Below are positions 26,643 to 35,261 of a stretch of 64,000 bases of DNA, in pieces. Within the stretch, counting starts at the first letter, position 1; each line of letters begins with the position of its first letter. The position numbers and the translations under genes were made by a program. The stretch is from positions 1-64,000 of the forward strand of contig NZ_PCPB01000010.1 of NCBI RefSeq assembly GCF_002979535.1, given 5' to 3'. Source of the stretch: Brevundimonas sp. MYb52. GTDB taxonomy: Bacteria; Pseudomonadota; Alphaproteobacteria; Caulobacterales; Caulobacteraceae. Below the pieces are notes generated by a model. That model worked only from the letters and a program-made list of their open reading frames with translations. It was not told the origin of the DNA and ran no database searches.

Positions 26643-28328
26643 TTAGACGGCAAAAAGCATCATTTGTTGAGCTTGAGGATATACCGATCGCAGCACTCGA
26701 TCCCTTGTCTTACGGCTACGGAACAGCTCGTAGACAGCTTGCTTGGGACCATCGGTCACAACACGTTGGATAATCTCGATCCCCTGCGTCACGTATTCCT
26801 GCGTCTCGGCGTGTGGCGGAACTTTCACTTCTTTAGCGTTGGCAAGCAGCCGGATCGCGTAGAGAACATGCCAGTTCCCATAAGGGAGCCACGACAACTC
26901 CCGCGTTTCGCCCACGGTTGAACGAGCTATCTCAGCCTCCCGTTGACGCCTCTGCTCGATCTCCAGCGAGAGCTCCCAGACCTGCACCAATTCGTCTAGA
27001 TCGTAGTGCTCGTGGAAAATGTCGCCGTACAGACTTCCAAATATCTCGTCGGACTGTACGCGCGCACGTTCTGGCTCACCTAAAAAATAACTCAGTATGA
27101 CCTGACCCAGTTTGAACGCGTCTATACGTTGCGTATTGGGCTTGTCACTATACTGACCTTTCTTTCTTTCGTAGAAGTAGCCTTTGTCAGAAAAAGCTCC
27201 CTCCAACTTATGCTGAATCTCGTCGTTCGAATGAAGATCGCGCTGTAGAATTCTAGCTTGGCTATTAGTAGCAACAGCGACTCGCCGCGATATGTCCGCC
27301 TTTGCCGTTTCGTAAACCTTTATCAAAAGTAGTACGTTTTGAGTCCGGATAGGGTTTCTTTGATAAGCTTGGAACAGGGCATGTGAAGTTTGAGCTCCAT
27401 TTACCACCTGAAGCCCATCCACAGTAAGGACAGGACTTCTGATCCCACTATTATAGCTGAAATTTTCACACGTAATTGTTATCCCGTTATTCTGATACCA
27501 GAATAAGTGATTATCATCAGAAACAGCGCTTCTAAAAATATCGCCGTTGTAACCACCATCTAATCCAAGAAAAACTCTAATATTGTCGTCAAATATATGC
27601 CTCTTGATTGACGTAAGATCTTCATTGCATATCAATTTCAGATACGACAAAGCATCGACGCAAGCTATAGCTCCACGAACATCCCCGTCAGATCTATCAA
27701 ATATCTGCCTGTCTATTACCTGAAGCTGACCAGATACACTTTCTCGTTCTGGACGGTATATAAGTCGAGCAATTTCATGAAACCCAACCTCCTCGTATGA
27801 AATCCAATCATAACGAGAGCAAAATTCTTCAATTATCCTTATGCCACTTTTAGCAAGATGCTGACCATTACTGACTAAATATATTTTATATTTACAATAA
27901 ATTCCGGCATCAAAATAAGAACTTATTTGCTCTATTTTTTGGGCAAGAGCCTCGTTGACAGATGCTGACAGCCCTTCATTCCTATCAAACAACTCCTGAA
28001 GGAATGCCATTATTTTGTATAATTCTGTTTCAGGGAAATTCTTTGAACAACCCTCTATCTTTGTATGATATTTGAACTGAAAAATACTGATCGTCGGACT
28101 AATAGGGTCATCTTGGATGTAGACAGCATCTACACCACGATCCCCTACTCCATCGGTAATAAGCTCTAAACTGGTTTCGTTTTTTTTCGGAAACAGGCAG
28201 TCGAGCGCTAGGAGTTGAAACGCTGCCGGCGCACCTTTGGCCTGACCAGCGTTCTCATACTCGCGCAAGCGCGCATCGATTATCGAATGTTCGAGTTTTG
28301 TGATCGCATGCATGCAAGACTCATACAT
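26643..28328 (-). CDS. AIPR-family protein (abortive-infection/phage-resistance type) with a nuclease-like N-terminus
   Basis: Family members are implicated in phage defence, and I recognise the AIPR core in the middle of this 561-residue product. The landmarks are FLGLDGGYNGDIF, FWYQNNGITITCENF and VDGLQVVNGAQTSHALF, then RRVAVATNSQARILQRDLHSN and AFKLGQVILSYFLGEP. Residues about 60-90 show GVDAVYIQDD followed by IFQFKYH. That resembles the D...QxK core of PD-(D/E)xK nucleases (Asp67, Gln84, Lys86). Base composition is strikingly AT-rich (about 37% GC in a sampled 60 bases) against a background near 68%, which indicates horizontal transfer. It stands alone with no visible partner gene. Confidence 0.88.
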   Translation of the reverse strand: MYESCMHAITKLEHSIIDARLREYENAGQAKGAPAAFQLLALDCLFPKKNETSLELITDGVGDRGVDAVYIQDDPISPTISIFQFKYHTKIEGCSKNFPETELYKIMAFLQELFDRNEGLSASVNEALAQKIEQISSYFDAGIYCKYKIYLVSNGQHLAKSGIRIIEEFCSRYDWISYEEVGFHEIARLIYRPERESVSGQLQVIDRQIFDRSDGDVRGAIACVDALSYLKLICNEDLTSIKRHIFDDNIRVFLGLDGGYNGDIFRSAVSDDNHLFWYQNNGITITCENFSYNSGIRSPVLTVDGLQVVNGAQTSHALFQAYQRNPIRTQNVLLLIKVYETAKADISRRVAVATNSQARILQRDLHSNDEIQHKLEGAFSDKGYFYERKKGQYSDKPNTQRIDAFKLGQVILSYFLGEPERARVQSDEIFGSLYGDIFHEHYDLDELVQVWELSLEIEQRRQREAEIARSTVGETRELSWLPYGNWHVLYAIRLLANAKEVKVPPHAETQEYVTQGIEIIQRVVTDGPKQAVYELFRSRKTRDRVLRSVYPQAQQMMLFAV

Positions 28329-28448
28329 GAGTCGATAGCTGCCGACATACCTACGTTATGCGCCGGTTGCCTTTAAGCGTCAGCCGCCCCCGTCCGATCC
28401 TGACGCACCCATCCTCCAACCTCCTCGCCACAGGCAGGAGGAGGCGAG

Positions 28449-29219
28449 ATGGGCGACGAGGCTTACTGGCACGAGGGCGAGCCTCGGGTGATCCGGTCCG
28501 GGCGGTGGGAGCAGGATGAGCTGGGCGACATCAGCTACATCCCCGACCATGTGCGGCCCGTCCTCGATGACGACGATCCCGACGACCGCCCGGCCCCCGG
28601 CGTCTCGCCTGATCCCGACCGCTCTCCCGACCTTTCGCAGACGGCGGGCTATCGCGTGCGCTCGGACGCGGTCTGGGCGGCGGCGCGGCGCGACTATCTA
28701 GCCGGGGACACGGCCGAGGCCGTCTGCGACCGCTATCAGTTGAAGTCGGGCACCCTGCGGTCCCGCGCCGCGCGCGAGGGCTGGCGCCGCAGCGACATGG
28801 AAGACGTCTGGCCCGCCCCTGACGACGAAGACGACAACCCGCCCGGCGCCGCCCCGCCCGATCTGGCCCAGATGGCGGCCCAGGCCCTGATGCGGCTGGA
28901 CCGCGCCGTCCGCCGCGGCCGCGCCGCCGAGGCCGCCTCCTGGCTGCGCACCTGGCGCGCCCTGACGGACCCGGCTCTGCTCGCGGCACTGACACCAGAA
29001 CCCGCCCCCGATCCCGCCGCCACGCTGGAGGCCGACCTGAAGGCCGTCGCCGATGTCGCCCGCGACGCCGCCGCCCTCTCGCCCCACGACCTCGCCGGCC
29101 GCCTCGCCATCGAGGCCCGCATGGCCGCCCTCAAGGCCCGGCTGGACCCGGACGGGAAGATTTCAGACAGATTGGACGAATTGGACTCTGTTTTTCCCGA
29201 GCCCGACCCGCCGCCCTGA
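28449..29219 (+). CDS. Hypothetical protein with a helix-turn-helix-like segment
   Basis: The 256-residue product is very acidic and Pro-rich at the start (DDDDPDDRP). A segment at about 76-112, including YLAGDTAEAVCDRYQLKSGT, looks like the HTH of phage small terminases and other DNA-binding proteins. The rest is Ala-rich helical sequence ending DSVFPEPDPPP. Composition matches the chromosome, unlike the AIPR gene beside it. I do not assign a function. A GAGGCGAG Shine-Dalgarno lies just before the ATG. Confidence 0.7.
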   Translation: MGDEAYWHEGEPRVIRSGRWEQDELGDISYIPDHVRPVLDDDDPDDRPAPGVSPDPDRSPDLSQTAGYRVRSDAVWAAARRDYLAGDTAEAVCDRYQLKSGTLRSRAAREGWRRSDMEDVWPAPDDEDDNPPGAAPPDLAQMAAQALMRLDRAVRRGRAAEAASWLRTWRALTDPALLAALTPEPAPDPAATLEADLKAVADVARDAAALSPHDLAGRLAIEARMAALKARLDPDGKISDRLDELDSVFPEPDPPP

Positions 29220-29220
29220 A

Positions 29221-29247
29221 AAGCCCTCCCCTTCGAGGGAGAGGGAT
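29221..29247. repeat. Short palindromic repeat (type A core)
   Basis: AGCCCTCCCCTTCGAGGGAGAGGG is a short GC hairpin directly after the preceding stop codon. It resembles the arm centre of the repeat at 1-75 and the ends of the type A elements. The remaining bases to 29358 hold no gene that I can support. Confidence 0.5.
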
Positions 29248-29358
29248 TGGGCGGGGGCTCGGCCAGCCCCGGCCCACGGCCTCGGATGACGCGAAAACCG
29301 TCTCAGACGCTACAGAAGCGGAACACCCCGCGCGCCGACGCCCGGCGCGCGCTCGCGC

Positions 29359-29616
29359 CTACTTCTTCGAGGGCAGGAAGGGCGAGAAGGTGATGACGGT
29401 GAAGGTGTCGCGGATGTGCGGGCGGGTCTGCACCTGCTTGGTCACAAAGGTGCCGATGTCGGCGTCTTTCGGCAGCTGGAACTTGGCCAGCAGGTCGTGC
29501 TGACCCGAGGTCGAGTAAACTTCCGACACGTTTTCAACATTGTCGACCAGATCGGCGGCGACATCGTTGGCGTAGCCCAACTCGCATTTGATGAAGACGA
29601 AAATGGCGGTCATCAT
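29359..29616 (-). CDS. Stand-alone Lrp/AsnC ligand-binding (RAM) domain protein
   Basis: This is an 85-residue protein consisting only of the effector-binding RAM domain of Lrp/AsnC regulators, without the DNA-binding part. The sequence TAIFVFIKCELGYANDVAADL starts the ferredoxin-like fold. VSEVYSTSGQHDLLAKF and DTFTVITF are typical RAM strands. The ATG at 29616 is preceded by GGAGGT at good spacing; the frame runs open far upstream but without conservation. Such proteins oligomerise and may bind amino acids. Confidence 0.85.
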   Translation of the reverse strand: MMTAIFVFIKCELGYANDVAADLVDNVENVSEVYSTSGQHDLLAKFQLPKDADIGTFVTKQVQTRPHIRDTFTVITFSPFLPSKK

Positions 29617-29664
29617 GGTCGGAACCTCCCGTTCAAGCGGAGGTGCATAGCGGATGGAAACGGC

Positions 29665-30495
29665 ATGGGTAAGGCTCCGGCGACACTGACGGCCCCTCCA
29701 GTCGATTACGAGGCGGCTTACAACAATCGGGAACGCGTGCCGGGACATCCGGCGATCCTGAAACGATGGCGAGAAGACTCGGCCCGCGTCATCGACGCCC
29801 GGCGGCCGGAAACCGTCGAATACGGCCCCGGCGAGCGCCAGAAGATGGAGTGGTTCGACGCCGGCGCGGGGTCGCCGACCGCCCTCTTCATCCACGGCGG
29901 CTACTGGCAGGCCCTGGACCGGGCCTGGTTCGCCTGGGTGGCGCCGGCCCTGCTGGATCAGGGGATCAGCGTCGTCATCCCCGGCTATGACCTGGCCCCG
30001 ACGGTCAAGGTCGGCGCCATCATCGGCCAGATGCGCCGGGCCACCGAACTGGTGCGCGACCGCACCGGCAAGCGGCCCCTGGTCTTCGGCCATTCGGTCG
30101 GGGGCCATATGGCGGCCTGCATGCTGTCCGAAGGCCGCGCGCGGGCGGCGCTGGCGATTTCGGGCGTGTTCGACATCGAGCCGCTGATCCACACCTCGCT
30201 GAACGCGGCGCTTGGGCTGGACGCCATGACGGCGCGGGCCCTGTCGCCCATCTACTGGCCCGCGCCGAACGGCGGGGCGCCAGGCGGGCGGGCGCTGGAC
30301 TGCTGGGTCGGCGGGGCGGAAAGCAACGAGTTCATCCGCCAGAGCCGCAGCATGGCCGCCGAGTGGGGCGGCAAGGGCGCCGACACCCATGTCGAGGTGC
30401 TGGACGGGCTGGATCACTTCACCATGCTGGACCCGCTGGCCGACAAGGACAGCAGCATGGTCCGGCGCCTCGTGACGCTGGCCACCGCCGAATAG
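29665..30495 (+). CDS. Alpha/beta hydrolase, kynurenine-formamidase-like
   Basis: From ATG 29665 the product is 276 residues. It has the oxyanion-hole motif FIHGGYWQALDR (about 72), nucleophile elbow FGHSVGGHMAA (GxSxG, about 137) and a late catalytic His in GLDHFTMLD. HGGYW and the overall length resemble bacterial arylformamidases (KynB-like alpha/beta type), which open N-formylkynurenine. However, no other tryptophan-catabolism gene is next to it, so the substrate is left open. Confidence 0.82.
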   Translation: MGKAPATLTAPPVDYEAAYNNRERVPGHPAILKRWREDSARVIDARRPETVEYGPGERQKMEWFDAGAGSPTALFIHGGYWQALDRAWFAWVAPALLDQGISVVIPGYDLAPTVKVGAIIGQMRRATELVRDRTGKRPLVFGHSVGGHMAACMLSEGRARAALAISGVFDIEPLIHTSLNAALGLDAMTARALSPIYWPAPNGGAPGGRALDCWVGGAESNEFIRQSRSMAAEWGGKGADTHVEVLDGLDHFTMLDPLADKDSSMVRRLVTLATAE

Positions 30496-30585
30496 GCGAC
30501 CGGTTACCGGGATTGATCGGCGCTCCCTTGACGGGGGCGCCGGGAACCGCCGATCTGCGGGCCTGAAAAGTCCGAAGGAGACCCC

Positions 30586-31257
30586 ATGCGACACGACCGC
30601 CTCAGCGTGCTGACCGCCCTCGAAACTCAAGGGGTCGTCCCGGTCTTCTATCACGCCGACCCCGAGGTCTGCGCCGAGGTGATCCGCGCCTGCGCCCGCG
30701 GCGGGGCCAAGGCCATCGAGTTCACCAACCGCGGCGACTTCGCCTGGGAGACCTTCACCGACCTGTCCAAGCAGTTCGCCCAGACCGATCCCGACATCAT
30801 CATGGGCGTCGGCTCGATCCTGGATGCGCCGACGGCGGCTCTCTACCTGGCGTCGGGCGCACGCTTCGTCATCAGCCCCTGCCTGGTGCCCGAGGTGGCG
30901 CAGGTCTGCAACCGCCGTCAGGTCGCCTATTCGCCGGGCTGCGGCTCGGTGCGCGACATTTCCGAAGCGCAGAGCCTGGGCTGTGAGATCGTCAAGCTCT
31001 TCCCCGGCGCCTCGGTCGGCGGCCCCGACTTCGTCAAGGCGGTGCTGGGCCCCATGCCCTGGACCAAGATCATGCCGACCGGCGGCGTCGACCCCGACGA
31101 AGCCTCCATCGCCAAATGGTTCGGCTCGGGCATCGTGGCGGCGGGCATGGGCTCCAAGCTGATCACCGACGCGGCGATTCAGGCGAAGGACTGGGCCGGC
31201 ATCGAGGCCAAGGTGCGCCAGACGGTCGAGGCGATTGCGGCCTTCCGAAACAAGTAG
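30586..31257 (+). CDS. eda: 2-dehydro-3-deoxyphosphogluconate aldolase-like (KDPG/KHG aldolase family)
   Basis: This class I aldolase is of the Entner-Doudoroff type, cleaving KDPG to pyruvate and glyceraldehyde 3-phosphate. The 223-residue product shows the N-terminal GVVPVFYHADPEV, KAIEFTNRGD and the Schiff-base Lys in GCEIVKLFPGASVGGPDF, then KIMPTGGVDPDE. The motif around the substrate cavity is ISPCLVPE where many members have SPG. The KAIEFTNRG and GPMPW variants suggest a close relative rather than the textbook Eda. GGAG precedes the ATG. It is followed by a type A repeat. Confidence 0.85.
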   Translation: MRHDRLSVLTALETQGVVPVFYHADPEVCAEVIRACARGGAKAIEFTNRGDFAWETFTDLSKQFAQTDPDIIMGVGSILDAPTAALYLASGARFVISPCLVPEVAQVCNRRQVAYSPGCGSVRDISEAQSLGCEIVKLFPGASVGGPDFVKAVLGPMPWTKIMPTGGVDPDEASIAKWFGSGIVAAGMGSKLITDAAIQAKDWAGIEAKVRQTVEAIAAFRNK

Positions 31258-31264
31258 CAACGCC

Positions 31265-31291
31265 TCTCCCTCCCCTTCATGGGGAGGGAGA
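31265..31291. repeat. Short palindromic repeat (type A end)
   Basis: TCTCCCTCCCCTTCATGGGG and the completing AGGGAGA form a near-perfect hairpin. This is identical over 24 bases to the left end of the element at 13484. It lies 8 bases after the eda stop. Confidence 0.7.
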
Positions 31292-31329
31292 ACCGCGCTC
31301 AAGCGGCGAGCGATAGCGCCCCAAAGAAG

Positions 31330-31360
31330 AAGGCCCCGCCGGTCGAACCAGCGGGGCCTT
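31330..31360. terminator. Terminator shared by convergent eda and ppa
   Basis: AAGGCCCCGC pairs exactly with GCGGGGCCTT around an 11-base loop. CTTCTTCTTT follows on the minus strand (ppa side) and CCTATTC on the plus strand. It lies 23 bases beyond the ppa stop. Confidence 0.7.
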
Positions 31361-31382
31361 CCTATTCAGAACCCGAAGCGCC

Positions 31383-31940
31383 TCAGGCGGCTTCGGCGGC
31401 GGCCTTGGCCAGCTTGGCCTGGTGGGCGGCCATGCCGGCGGCGATCAGTTCTGCGGCCTCGCCAGCGTCGCCCCAACCGTTGACCGTGACCGACTTGCCC
31501 TTCTCCAGATCCTTGTAGCGGGTGAAGAAGTGCTCGATCTGCTCGATCAGGATGGCCGGCAGCTGACGGTAGCTGGAAACCTCGGTGTAGTAGGGGTTCA
31601 GCTTGTCGACCGGCACGGCCAAGATCTTCTCGTCGCCGCCGGCTTCGTCGACCATCTTCAGCACGCCGATCGGGCGCGAGCGGATGACGCAGCCGGGCAC
31701 CACCGGGGTCGGGTTCAGCACGATGACGTCGCAAGGATCGCCGTCGTCCGACAGGGTGTGCGGCACGAAGCCGTAGTTGCCCGGATAATACATGGCGGTG
31801 TGCAGGAAGCGGTCGACGAACAGGGCGCCGGATTCCTTGTCCATCTCGTACTTCACCGGCAGACCGCCTTGCGGGATCTCGATGATGACGTTGATGTCCC
31901 ACGGCGCATTCGGGCCGACCGGAATGGCTTCGATGTTCAT
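31383..31940 (-). CDS. ppa: Inorganic pyrophosphatase (family I)
   Basis: This is a soluble Mg-dependent enzyme hydrolysing PPi to two phosphates. The 185-residue product has the family I motif [10 protein letters not shown] (acidic metal ligands). It also has the preceding [17 protein letters not shown] and [12 protein letters not shown] blocks, and the later [10 protein letters not shown]. Length is typical of proteobacterial hexameric enzymes, with an Ala/Lys-rich tail. It is a single-gene transcript ending at the 31330 terminator. Confidence 0.97.
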   Translation of the reverse strand: MNIEAIPVGPNAPWDINVIIEIPQGGLPVKYEMDKESGALFVDRFLHTAMYYPGNYGFVPHTLSDDGDPCDVIVLNPTPVVPGCVIRSRPIGVLKMVDEAGGDEKILAVPVDKLNPYYTEVSSYRQLPAILIEQIEHFFTRYKDLEKGKSVTVNGWGDAGEAAELIAAGMAAHQAKLAKAAAEAA

Positions 31941-32077
31941 GTTACGCTCTTGTTGCAGGTGCGAACGGGGAGTTTGGGGCGCGTGATAAGCTCTGCGTCG
32001 CCGAACAGCAAGCTTCAGGGGCCGTTTGCGGGCGATCGCCCTTGCTCCATAGGCCGAACTGAAGGCATCAACAGGGC

Positions 32078-32764
32078 ATGACCCTGTTCGACTGGATCGC
32101 CCTCAGCCTCTTCTTCATCGCCTGGCTCGGCTATGGCCCGATCCTGGGGCTGATCGCGCGGCGCAGCGGATCGCTGAACGACGACATGCTGGTGGTCCGC
32201 GACAGCTGGATGACGGCCATGACCCATCGCGAGATGCGGCTGATCGACAGCCAGTTGATGGGCCACTCTATCAACTCCGCCTCCTTCTTCGCCTCGACCA
32301 ACCTGCTGCTGATCGCGGCGGTGGCCGGCATCCTGTTCGGCGGCGAGAACGCGCTGAAGGGCTTCGCCGCCGTGGGCGCCGAGGCGGTGCCGATGAAAAT
32401 TCTGGAGGCCAAGCTGGCCCTGGTTCTGGTCTGCCTGGCCCGCGGCTTCCTCGATTTCATCTGGTCGCTGCGCCAGATGAACTACGCCCTAGCCCTGATC
32501 GGCGCCGCACCGGAAATCCACACCGAGACGGACCGCGTCGCCTATGGCCATGCGGTGGCCCAGGTGCTGAACCCGGCCCTGGGCGGTTTCAGCCAGGGGG
32601 TGCGGGGCTACTACTTCGCCCTGGCGGCGGCGGCCTGGCTGTTCGGGCCTCTGTGGCTGGCGCTGGGCGTGATCTCGGCCTTCGGCCTTCTGGTCTGGCG
32701 TCAGGCTGGGTCGCCGGCCGCGCGGGCCGTGCGGGCGGCCCGACGGCTGCTGGAGCGCAGTTAG
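32078..32764 (+). CDS. DUF599 family membrane protein
   Basis: The 228-residue product has an N-terminal membrane helix ([19 protein letters not shown]). The stretch [20 protein letters not shown] and [19 protein letters not shown] follow, which I associate with DUF599. Two or three more helices end near [13 protein letters not shown]. The function is unknown. It stands alone between convergent/divergent neighbours, with no operon partner. Confidence 0.85.
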   Translation: MTLFDWIALSLFFIAWLGYGPILGLIARRSGSLNDDMLVVRDSWMTAMTHREMRLIDSQLMGHSINSASFFASTNLLLIAAVAGILFGGENALKGFAAVGAEAVPMKILEAKLALVLVCLARGFLDFIWSLRQMNYALALIGAAPEIHTETDRVAYGHAVAQVLNPALGGFSQGVRGYYFALAAAAWLFGPLWLALGVISAFGLLVWRQAGSPAARAVRAARRLLERS

Positions 32765-32881
32765 GCCCGACTTTGGTCTTATTGCAGCCGCGAACGATTC
32801 GTGCGGACAGCAATCCTTACCCGGCGTAACTGCGAAACGGATTTACGTAACAGCCTGTGATCGCGAGTCAAAAATCGGCGC

Positions 32882-32910
32882 TTGAAATTTTGTGCGCTGC
32901 AACCTAATTT
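32882..32910 (+). promoter_or_regulatory. Sigma-70-like promoter for a candidate small RNA
   Basis: TTGAAA (32882-32887) and TAATTT (32905-32910) are separated by 17 bases, in a locally AT-rich gap downstream of the DUF599 gene. No coding frame follows before the terminator at 32973. Confidence 0.5.
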
Positions 32911-32916
32911 GGCTTT

Positions 32917-33000
32917 CGACGCTTTCGGGCGTCTTGCCCTTCCTGGGCGTTTCCTCCCTATAGACTTTATATGCCGCGCCCCCGGGCGCGGCTTTTTTTT
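32917..33000 (+). ncRNA. Candidate small RNA with anti-Shine-Dalgarno segment
   Basis: A transcript starting about 7 bases after the promoter would be roughly 84 nt. It would have two short stems (GACGC...GCGTC and GCCC...GGGC), then an unpaired TTTCCTCCCT at 32950-32959 that could pair with ribosome-binding sites. It ends in a perfect terminator. Stem-separated CCTCC segments are typical of several alphaproteobacterial sRNA families. This is inference from sequence layout only. Confidence 0.45.
32973..33000 (+). terminator. Strong rho-independent terminator
   Basis: GCCGCGCCCCCGGGCGCGGC is a perfect 9-bp stem followed by eight T residues. The DUF599 stop codon is more than 200 bases upstream, so the terminator fits a separate short transcript better than the DUF599 message. 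Confidence 0.85.
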
Positions 33001-33013
33001 GGCCCTCGCTGGG

Positions 33014-33853
33014 TCAGGCGGCGAAGTCTTGACCCAGAGCCGCAATGACCCGGTTCAGCCCTGACTGGCAGCGCCCCCAACCGGCCGAGGGGCCGCCCGA
33101 GGCCTCGTCCCAGTAAAGTCGCCGGTTCAGCTCGATCTGGATCGCCTCGAAGCCTTCCTCCGGCCGCCCCCAGAGCTGGGTCGCATACCCGCCCGCGTAG
33201 GGCCGATTCAGCGCCACGCGCCAACCCATGGCCTCAAACAGCGCCCGCAACCGCCGCGTCAGGTCCGTCTCGCAACTGGCGCCATGCCGGTCGCCCAGCA
33301 CCACGTCCGGCCCGTTCGGTCCCGTGGCGCGCGACGGCATGGAATGCCAGTCGACCAAAACCGCGCGGCCATGACGCGCCAACGCCGCCCGCATCAGGTC
33401 GCCGAGGGCTTCATGATAGGGCTGATGCACCCTGGTGATCCGCCCAACCGCCTCCTCCCGCGTCAGGCGGCGATCGTAGAGCGGCGCGCCATCGCCGGCC
33501 AAGCGCGGAATGACGCCGTATCCGGCCTGGGTCTTCAGCCCCGGCGGCGGCGTCGCCGACACCCCGTCGATCAAGATCGGGTCCAGTTCCTCAGGCGCAC
33601 GGTTCAGATCGACATAGGCTCGGCCTATGCGCCCGGCGATCAGCGCCGCCCCCGCCGCCGCGCCCGCGCCCAGCAGCCGATCCACCGCCGCATCCTCGGC
33701 GCTGCGCAGCGACATCTCGGACAGATCCTCGGCCGCCGCCATGTCTTCGGGATAGAGCTCCCCCGAATGCGGCGAGGCGAACACCAAAGGCGTCGCACGC
33801 CCGCGAAGGACGGGGACAAGGCTGAAGGTCGCGTCGGTCGGCGCTGGGTTCAT
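33014..33853 (-). CDS. N-formylglutamate amidohydrolase-family protein
   Basis: This zinc-dependent amidohydrolase family (HutG type) releases formate from N-formylglutamate. The 279-residue product shows VFASPHSGELYP with the metal-ligand His, GRIGRAYVDLNRAPEELDP, and AVLVDWHSMPS followed by VVLGDRHGASCE. These are typical of the FGase family. No other hut gene is nearby, so its physiological substrate may differ. The start MNPAPTDATFSLV is accepted since nothing conserved lies upstream. Confidence 0.9.
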   Translation of the reverse strand: MNPAPTDATFSLVPVLRGRATPLVFASPHSGELYPEDMAAAEDLSEMSLRSAEDAAVDRLLGAGAAAGAALIAGRIGRAYVDLNRAPEELDPILIDGVSATPPPGLKTQAGYGVIPRLAGDGAPLYDRRLTREEAVGRITRVHQPYHEALGDLMRAALARHGRAVLVDWHSMPSRATGPNGPDVVLGDRHGASCETDLTRRLRALFEAMGWRVALNRPYAGGYATQLWGRPEEGFEAIQIELNRRLYWDEASGGPSAGWGRCQSGLNRVIAALGQDFAA

Positions 33854-33979
33854 GGCTTGGCCATAGACTGATTTATCCCCGACCGCGCCCTCTACGCGCT
33901 CGCCCTAGGGATGATTTTCACCGCGAGTTTACCGATCAGCGCCTAGGGTCCGCTTCGATATTCAAGGACTTGACCCTGC

Positions 33980-34336
33980 ATGGCGCGTATTCTGCTGGCC
34001 GAAGACGACGGCTCGCTTCGAGGCTTCCTGACACGCGCGCTGGAACGCGCCGGTCATGCCGTGGTGGACTGCGAAAACGGCGACGACGCCATCGACGCCC
34101 TGGAGCAAGGCCCCTACGACCTGCTGCTCACTGACATCGTCATGCCCGGCGCCGACGGGATCGAGGTCGCGCGCGTCGCCGCCGTGCGCCAACCCGGCAT
34201 CCGCATCATGTTCATCACCGGTTTCGCCGCCGTCGCCCTGTCGGCCGCACAGGCCACGCCCCAGGCCAAGGTCCTGTCCAAACCCGTCCACCTGCGCGAC
34301 CTAGTGAACGAGGTCGAACGCATGATCGCCGCCTAA
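33980..34336 (+). CDS. cpdR: CpdR-like single-domain response regulator
   Basis: In Caulobacter, unphosphorylated CpdR localises ClpXP to the pole and primes it for degrading cell-cycle proteins. The 118-residue product is a receiver domain only, with acidic pocket AEDD (8-10), phosphoacceptor Asp52 in LLLTDIVMPG and the family signature MFITGFAAVALSAAQ. The switch Lys is in VLSKPVHLRDLV. It ends in Ala-Ala, a feature tied to ClpXP turnover in CpdR. A short leader with AAGGA precedes the ATG. It lies just upstream of a tRNA-Val gene. Confidence 0.93.
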   Translation: MARILLAEDDGSLRGFLTRALERAGHAVVDCENGDDAIDALEQGPYDLLLTDIVMPGADGIEVARVAAVRQPGIRIMFITGFAAVALSAAQATPQAKVLSKPVHLRDLVNEVERMIAA

Positions 34337-34369
34337 CGAAAAAATACGAAAAAAGAAGACACAAGCCTC

Positions 34370-34398
34370 TTGCGGCCCCCGCGAACTGCGGGTTATAG
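34370..34398 (+). promoter_or_regulatory. Promoter for tRNA-Val
   Basis: TTGCGG and TTATAG are separated by 17 bases and lie about 52 bases upstream of the tRNA 5' end. No other gene starts in this gap. Confidence 0.55.
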
Positions 34399-34450
34399 AC
34401 GCCGCCTTCCCGCCCACCGACACATCAGTCGGCCGGGCCGCAGAACAGGC

Positions 34451-34525
<75 letters not shown>

Positions 34526-35013
34526 TTCTTTTCAATCGCTTAGGCGGTTGCACCCACGGTGCATTTTGACACGACATCGTCAAAGCCCTGCCTTCGCCTT
34601 GTCTCCAGCTTTTCTTGGCCGCTAGGGCTTTCAGGACCGGCGAATCGCCGCCTGACGACAGGGCCTCATCCTGGCCCCAAGGCTATAAGCCAGGCTTCCA
34701 AATCGCGACAAAAACGCACGGCGCAAGCGATCGGGGCCAGTTCTGAAAAACGGAGGATTCCTCGTCGCCAGGGCGGGCGCGAGAAATAAAATCCTGTTCG
34801 GCCCTCTGCCTCGCGCCGGCGCACGCATGTTTCGGATCGCGGCCGTCGCGGCCGGCGAACGCGCCAGCCCCCTAAACGCCAAACATCTCGTCGATTTGAG
34901 ACGCACAGGCCTTCCCTCCGCGCCGGCAAGGTGGCAACTCCACAGAACAGGGTGATGGAAACACCCTTTGGGGGGACTGCGTATGGAAATCGTCAAGGTT
35001 CGGCGGCTTCAAC
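34526..35013. other. Gene-poor region after tRNA-Val
   Basis: I see no convincing gene here. Reading frames on both strands are short, start without ribosome-binding sites and have composition unlike neighbouring coding sequence. Base composition is mixed and more AT-rich than the surroundings. The 3' flank of a tRNA gene is a common integration site, but no direct repeat of the tRNA 3' end or integrase is visible. Confidence 0.5.
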
Positions 35014-35235
35014 ATGGCTGACACGCAACAGGTCGCGAAAAGCGCCGCCGTTCTGCGGCTGCGCCGTCCTTCGCCCCATGGCGACGTCGTCTGGTACGAA
35101 TATGCGCCCATCATCGACGGCGGGCCGAAACGCCTGTCGCATCACATGATGGCCTCGCCCGAGAGCGCGGCCAAACTGGCGCGCCAGCATGGCTATGAGA
35201 CAGCCGAAACCATCATCGACTTCGAGATTTCGTAA
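35014..35235 (+). CDS. Small hypothetical protein
   Basis: The product is 73 residues, soluble, with a plausible compact fold. It has a strand-rich start (AAVLRLRRPSPHGDVVWYEYAP) and then a helix containing ASPESAAKLARQHGYETAETIIDF. No known family is recognised. The reading frame has neighbour-like codon bias, but no clear Shine-Dalgarno is present. The DNA just upstream is gene-poor. Confidence 0.5.
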   Translation: MADTQQVAKSAAVLRLRRPSPHGDVVWYEYAPIIDGGPKRLSHHMMASPESAAKLARQHGYETAETIIDFEIS

Positions 35236-35261
35236 CCTCGCCGCCGCCGGCGCTCCGCGCC

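Noticed and set aside
26555..29219. Possible prophage remnant (AIPR gene plus terminase-like HTH protein)
   Set aside because: Only the AIPR gene has foreign composition. The HTH-containing gene matches the chromosome, and there is no integrase, portal, capsid or tRNA-flanked attachment site.
29359..31302. 647-codon frame ending in the Lrp-like domain
   Set aside because: Only the last 85 residues are conserved and preceded by a good ribosome-binding site. The rest is antisense to the hydrolase and aldolase genes.
34526..35013. Short frames downstream of tRNA-Val as possible genomic-island cargo
   Set aside because: None has a ribosome-binding site or coding-like composition, and no repeat of the tRNA 3' end was found nearby.
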